A DNA stretch of 64,000 nt from Sipunculus nudus. Its lineage: Eukaryota > Annelida > Sipuncula > Golfingiida > Sipunculidae. Where the stretch lies: the NCBI GenBank assembly GCA_026874595.1, contig CM049315.1, positions 34,492,164 through 34,556,163 of the forward strand. The letters are read 5' to 3'. A model generated the notes under the pieces. It saw nothing but the letters and a program-made list of their open reading frames with translations. It searched no databases and had not been told where the DNA came from. This document shows positions 60,050 through 64,000 of the stretch, in pieces. The translations under genes were made by a program, and so were the position numbers. How positions within the stretch are numbered: position 1 is the stretch's first letter; every line of letters begins with the position of its first letter.

Positions 60050-60220
60050 TCTGAATCTGAGTACAGGTCGCAGACGACAGCCCTTAAGTAAAGGTCTGAT
60101 AAAATCGGATAATATTTAGGATAGTTATCGCATGGAATTGAAAATTTGACGAATAGTCAGACTGACAGTCGGACAAACCCAAATCAATGTCCTCCATTCC
60201 ACGGAAGTGGGGGACAACTA
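60050..60220 (+). mobile_element. Repeat remnant ending in a hairpin
   Basis: 'agtcagactgacagtcggac', 'aaacccaaatcaatgtcctc' leads into a stem with GTCCTCCA (60189-60196) and TGGGGGAC (60208-60215), one G-T pair, extended by TTCC/GGAA. I recall similar hairpin ends in mollusc repeats (unverified). The 5' boundary is unknown. Confidence 0.4.
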
Positions 60221-61129
60221 GATCCAACAGATGGTAGGGTCATATAGCTGTCCTTAAAGGCTAAGGTGTCTGCCAAGAACTGACCATGACACAAAGCAAT
60301 CTGGATTAAATTTATATTCCATATAACTATAATACAATATTGTATCTATATATTTGATAGATGATGACTCATCAAATAATTCCAGTTTTTGGTTACAAAT
60401 TTGATGCTGAGTTGTTGTTTAATAAAACGTTTCATTCATCACAGGTACCTAAAACACCAATGTTTGGGGTCTTTCAGGAGACTGCGTAAGGAGTCCATGA
60501 ATATTTCTTTAGAAACTTTAGATCCTACACATCATCACATGTAATGCGCATGTAGTCCCAATATTTCACTATCTTGTTACACTGCACGAATAAGTGAATA
60601 ACTTGTGTTAGTGTGATCTTTACATATGGATCACTTTAAAGGGGACTTTCCCAATATCTGACTTATATATTTAAAATAGGCCTATTCCTCCCCCCCCCCC
60701 CCCCCCTTCCCCAGGCTGTCCATTTTGTTTGTATCCAAGAGTTACGACAGATTTGGGGAACCAAAATAATCCAAATACATTCAAACAGATCTAGCAGCAA
60801 ATCAGACAAACTGGAATTTTAATTTGCAATTTAATGTTACTTTGCAACCAGTGACCTTTCAGCTTAGACACAATTATAGCAAACCACCTTAGGTTAGATT
60901 TTTTCCCCCTGTTTTGTTTACTAACAGCTTTAAGATAAACAAGCTCACACATCAATCACAGAGGTGTTATAAGAAATTTTCTAAACAGGAACTACTTTGA
61001 ACTCATTAATATTTATGAAGAGTAAGCCAGAAATCACATAAATTCTAGAGGAAAGGCAGGTGATTAGCTGACTTTAGTACCCATAAAACTTCAGATCTCA
61101 ACAACATATATAATTAGCATTGTGTAAGA
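60221..61129. other. Unannotated DNA with poly-C run
   Basis: The longest C run in the window (17, at 60690-60706, followed by TTCCCC) lies here. Otherwise AT-rich and featureless. Confidence 0.6.
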
Positions 61130-61350
61130 CATCAGGCCTACCTACCACCCCTCTCATCTATATTTGGACTGACCCATTAATAGACCACCGCCATTTAAAG
61201 TAGGCTGTCCTAGGGAAGTCAAGGCTGCAGTTTGGTTTCTGGTGCCTGAATGGTCAAGGATTTCACCAAGCAGCCCATGCACTTCTGGGCAGCCCTTATA
61301 GTTAAGTAATTATGATGTGCTAAGGGGCTAATAATTAATCAACATAAGGT
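61130..61350. promoter_or_regulatory. Candidate conserved non-coding island
   Basis: Complex, GC-richer sequence with agcagcccatgcacttctgg and then a cluster of homeodomain cores (aagtaattatgatgtgc, gctaataattaatcaac). No open frame of note. Confidence 0.25.
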
Positions 61351-62260
61351 GAAATTCAATAACTCCCACAATCGTTCAGTTCTCTGTTTATCATGTTTAA
61401 CTAATAGACTGGCAGTATATGTTTGGCTGAGTAATAACAACCATTCAAAATTCAGACAGACCTGTCGGCCTTTTTGTGACGTTAAACTTAAAATTCTCAA
61501 ATTGTTTTATCTGTGGGAAAAATCTCACAATGTAATGCATGTACCCATTATATCACAGTGTTGTTACACAGCAGGGATAAGTTAATCATACAATCTGTAC
61601 AGACTTTAAAGGTTTTATAAACAGACTACTGATTACAATAGCCCCAAAAGAGTGTATAATATGCCTGTTGTAAAATGTCAGTCTGATAACCCATAACCTC
61701 CATAAATAAGTACAGATTTTGCCAAGAAAAAACCTCGGCTCAGGTATCTCACTGATAAATATTCATGGTATGTTTCATGAAAATTCAATCAAATTCCTTT
61801 AAGTTATTTATGTGACACAAAAAGGTTCAAGGGTGGATGGACATACATACATGAACAGGCAAACTTTCAGACAGATAACACTAAATACGACTGGCAGAAA
61901 AATTTCAAAGTACAGATACATTCAAAACTATGGTAAACAGTAGCTTCAAAACACTCCCCGAATGGTTCAAATTATTGCAAAAATGTTAATCTTTGAAGCA
62001 AGACAATGCAGGAGTTAGCATACATGAATTTAGTGTCACCATATGTTAGAGTTTAGACTGAAATATATTATTATTCATTATTATTCAAGCATTCAAGAAT
62101 TTTCTTTACTCTTTCATTCAAGTATATACTTTGCTCCATGAAATTTTTAAAATTATGATCAATACAGGAATGAAACATTAGTGCTAATGTATCACACATA
62201 TCATAATACATTATGCATTACATAATGGAAATCTTTATGTTAAGGTGCTCCATCTGATAC

Positions 62261-62263
<3 letters not shown>
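61351..62263. other. Unannotated AT-rich DNA
   Basis: Positions 61770-61870 (aattcctttaagttatttat, then ggatggacatacatacatg) resemble the 3' part of dispersed mollusc repeats, but too weakly to call. Confidence 0.4.

Positions 62264-62303
<40 letters not shown>
62264..62303. repeat. (AT)20 microsatellite
   Basis: Forty bases of uninterrupted AT alternation. It can extrude a cruciform and is likely polymorphic. Confidence 0.98.
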
Positions 62304-62305
<2 letters not shown>

Positions 62306-63199
62306 CAATGTGTTTAAATAAAGCAATTTATGTATGCATTACACAATTCACTTGGGTCACACATGTATACTAGCTTAATAAATACACCTTGTTGCAACTT
62401 GTACCACACTTTATTGGGTTCATACTGATATATTTTTGGAGTTTCCTTGAAGGAATTTATGCTTCAGAAAGGAGTATTATTAAAGAGAAACCTATATCCT
62501 AAATCATATACTACCCTAAAATATACAAGCTGTGATTTCATGAAAATGTAGAGCCGTGTGACTGATGTAAATATATAACTGATGATATCATATCACAGCT
62601 TGCATATATGTGTTGCATGATAAACTTTGTACACTGTGTGTGTACAAATGTCAGCATGTGTGCCTGCTTGACTGCAGGTTGCTGTCTCCCCCCCCTCACT
62701 TCTGGTGTGTCTGTGAATCCTGTTCTGGTATACAAAAATACCTCATGTGATGTACTTTTTGCCTATAGCTTTGTACCTTAATTGTGTTTTGTGTACACTG
62801 TGCTGGTGGAAGGGGGGAGGGGGGTTGAATTTATCTCTGTCCATACAAGTCCCCAAAAAATATGTAATTGATTTTTGTGGTGTATTTCCAATCCACATGA
62901 TGAGGAAACAATGTTGCACACAATGGATGCATGATATCCAGATTCATGTCCAAAATATAAATGCAACACAATTAAAAGATGGTGCCATTCCATTTACCGT
63001 TGCACTTAAAATCTATGTGATGTTATGTATGCAGTTATTTAAGTATGAATAAGAATCATCCCCCCCCCCCAATTTAACTTAGGGCAAAAAAACATTAAAA
63101 GTATTCCACATCATGTAGTCTATGTCAGGCTTTTTGGCACTCAATATAAGGTACAACAGAGAAGAACAAGTGAACTTGTTTGAGTGTGTGTGTATGTGT
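62304..63199. other. AT-rich DNA with C and G runs
   Basis: It holds C8 (62688-62695), G6AG6 (62812-62824) and C11 (63060-63070). A 101-codon frame (62747-63052) has no domain. Confidence 0.5.
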
Positions 63200-64000
63200 A
63201 GGTCAGGGTGTGTGTGCCTGTCTTACCCTTGGCTGCTGGCCCCTGTCCCCATGCTGTAAGAACCAGCAGGTCAGGCTGTGTCAGCACGCCAGCATGTAGC
63301 AGAACTTGCTCCAGTGGGCTTTAGCCACTTGCTCATCCCTACAAGATCACCACCAATCCCGTCAGACACCCTGGTGGCCCGATCCTAATGTTCTAATGCA
63401 AATCCATGGCTGCGTATAATTAATCTACTGCGGTGAGCAAGAGTTAATCCTATAAGCAGCCTTTGATGTTCATCGACTATGTTTAAGAACATGAGGGGGT
63501 TATACAAACATCGGCAGGACTTTACTTTTCCAACGAACAAATTCTGCAGGATCCCTTTGACATTCTCCACACAGTCCTATACACTTTGTTTCCCCTATTA
63601 GGCAGGCTACTCAGTTGCTTTCTTGCATGTGGAGAATGTTACTTGTCTTATGTCAGGAGACAGTTTCAGATGGATGAGTCGGCCATTTCGGCAAATGAAG
63701 TCTTATCCACTGTTATATGGTTTGTGTGAATCTTCCTTTGCTATTTAAATCGACGGATCACGCAAACCCGTTGGCCACGTTCTTCAAAGAACAATAAAGA
63801 ACTGCAGGTGTGCTATCAGCATCAGATAACACATCTTCTCAGGTAATTCACAGTTACTTGCATCTGAGGCAGACTCACTATATAATAAGGTTTCTTAACT
63901 GATACTGGACTCAGCGACAACATGCCGGCCTCAAGCTAACCAGGTGGAATTCTACAAGCCAATCAAGTCTTTATTACCAAACTTGTAACTACCAAGCAGT
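63200..64000. promoter_or_regulatory. GC-richer island with octamer site, cut by the window end
   Basis: About 800 bp of complex, GC-richer sequence. It includes the POU octamer ATGCAAAT (63396-63403), gtataattaatctac just after it, and tttgatgttcatcg and cctttgacattc (TCF/LEF-like). Open frames are short. It reads like a regulatory region or the edge of a gene beyond the window. Confidence 0.3.

Noticed and set aside
1-64000. CRISPR arrays, bacterial operons, ribosome binding sites, rRNA or intact tRNA genes
   Set aside because: None seen. Tandem repeats here lack repeat-spacer structure, and tRNA-like sequences are SINE heads.

Overview
The window looks like 64 kb of non-coding DNA from an animal nuclear genome. 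By eye it is about two-thirds A+T. It has no long open frame with a recognisable domain, no operon-like packing, no rRNA and no intact tRNA gene. It does have tRNA-derived SINE copies, transposon remnants with inverted repeats, microsatellites, and eukaryotic splice and poly(A) signals. Several repeats resemble ones I associate with bivalve and gastropod genomes: degenerate GAGTCC arrays, the palindrome TGGCCCATGGGCCA opening a repeat that closes with a 'ggacggacgcc ... agctcag ... ctgagcta' tail, and the 'gagttatcgtg ... gcggcggc' ending. A marine mollusc is my best guess, but I could not check it by search.

Layout. 1-4.5 kb: a hAT-type non-autonomous transposon (1635-2158) with 8-bp target duplications, then a 1.3-kb composite repeat (2501-3810) carrying inverted TCAAGGTCA sites. 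7-11.5 kb: two arrays with an 11-bp period of TATA-like cores (7253-7546, 11053-11441) flank the best gene candidate, a three-exon transcript (8476-10683, poly(A) signal at 10766) encoding 46-50 residues. 13-22 kb: mostly AT-rich DNA with GC-richer islands, some exon-like, and SINEs of two families. 24.8-26.1 kb: a third SINE family, then a recent 390-bp tandem duplication. 27.9-29.4 kb: an element made of a 157-bp tandem repeat in which six units carry a perfect estrogen-response-element palindrome. 31.5 kb: a MITE with inverted ends. 34.4-37.4 kb: an enhancer-like island, an 82-bp repeat with a pogo/Tigger-like end, a 60-bp repeat open on both strands, and an X-box. 38-42 kb: GC-richer islands. 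43.5-45.5 kb: more copies of the composite repeat family, plus a 66-bp repeat with NFI palindromes. 45.7-64 kb: further islands, a degenerate 21-bp repeat, second copies of two SINE families, microsatellites and poly-C runs.

Interpretation. This resembles a large intron or an intergenic desert with scattered islands that could be conserved regulatory elements or isolated exons. The most distinctive property is that several unrelated tandem repeats are each built around a different dimeric transcription-factor palindrome: ERE, ERR/NR5A-like, NFI and CArG-like. Binding and function are inference; the motifs and their periods are read directly from the sequence.
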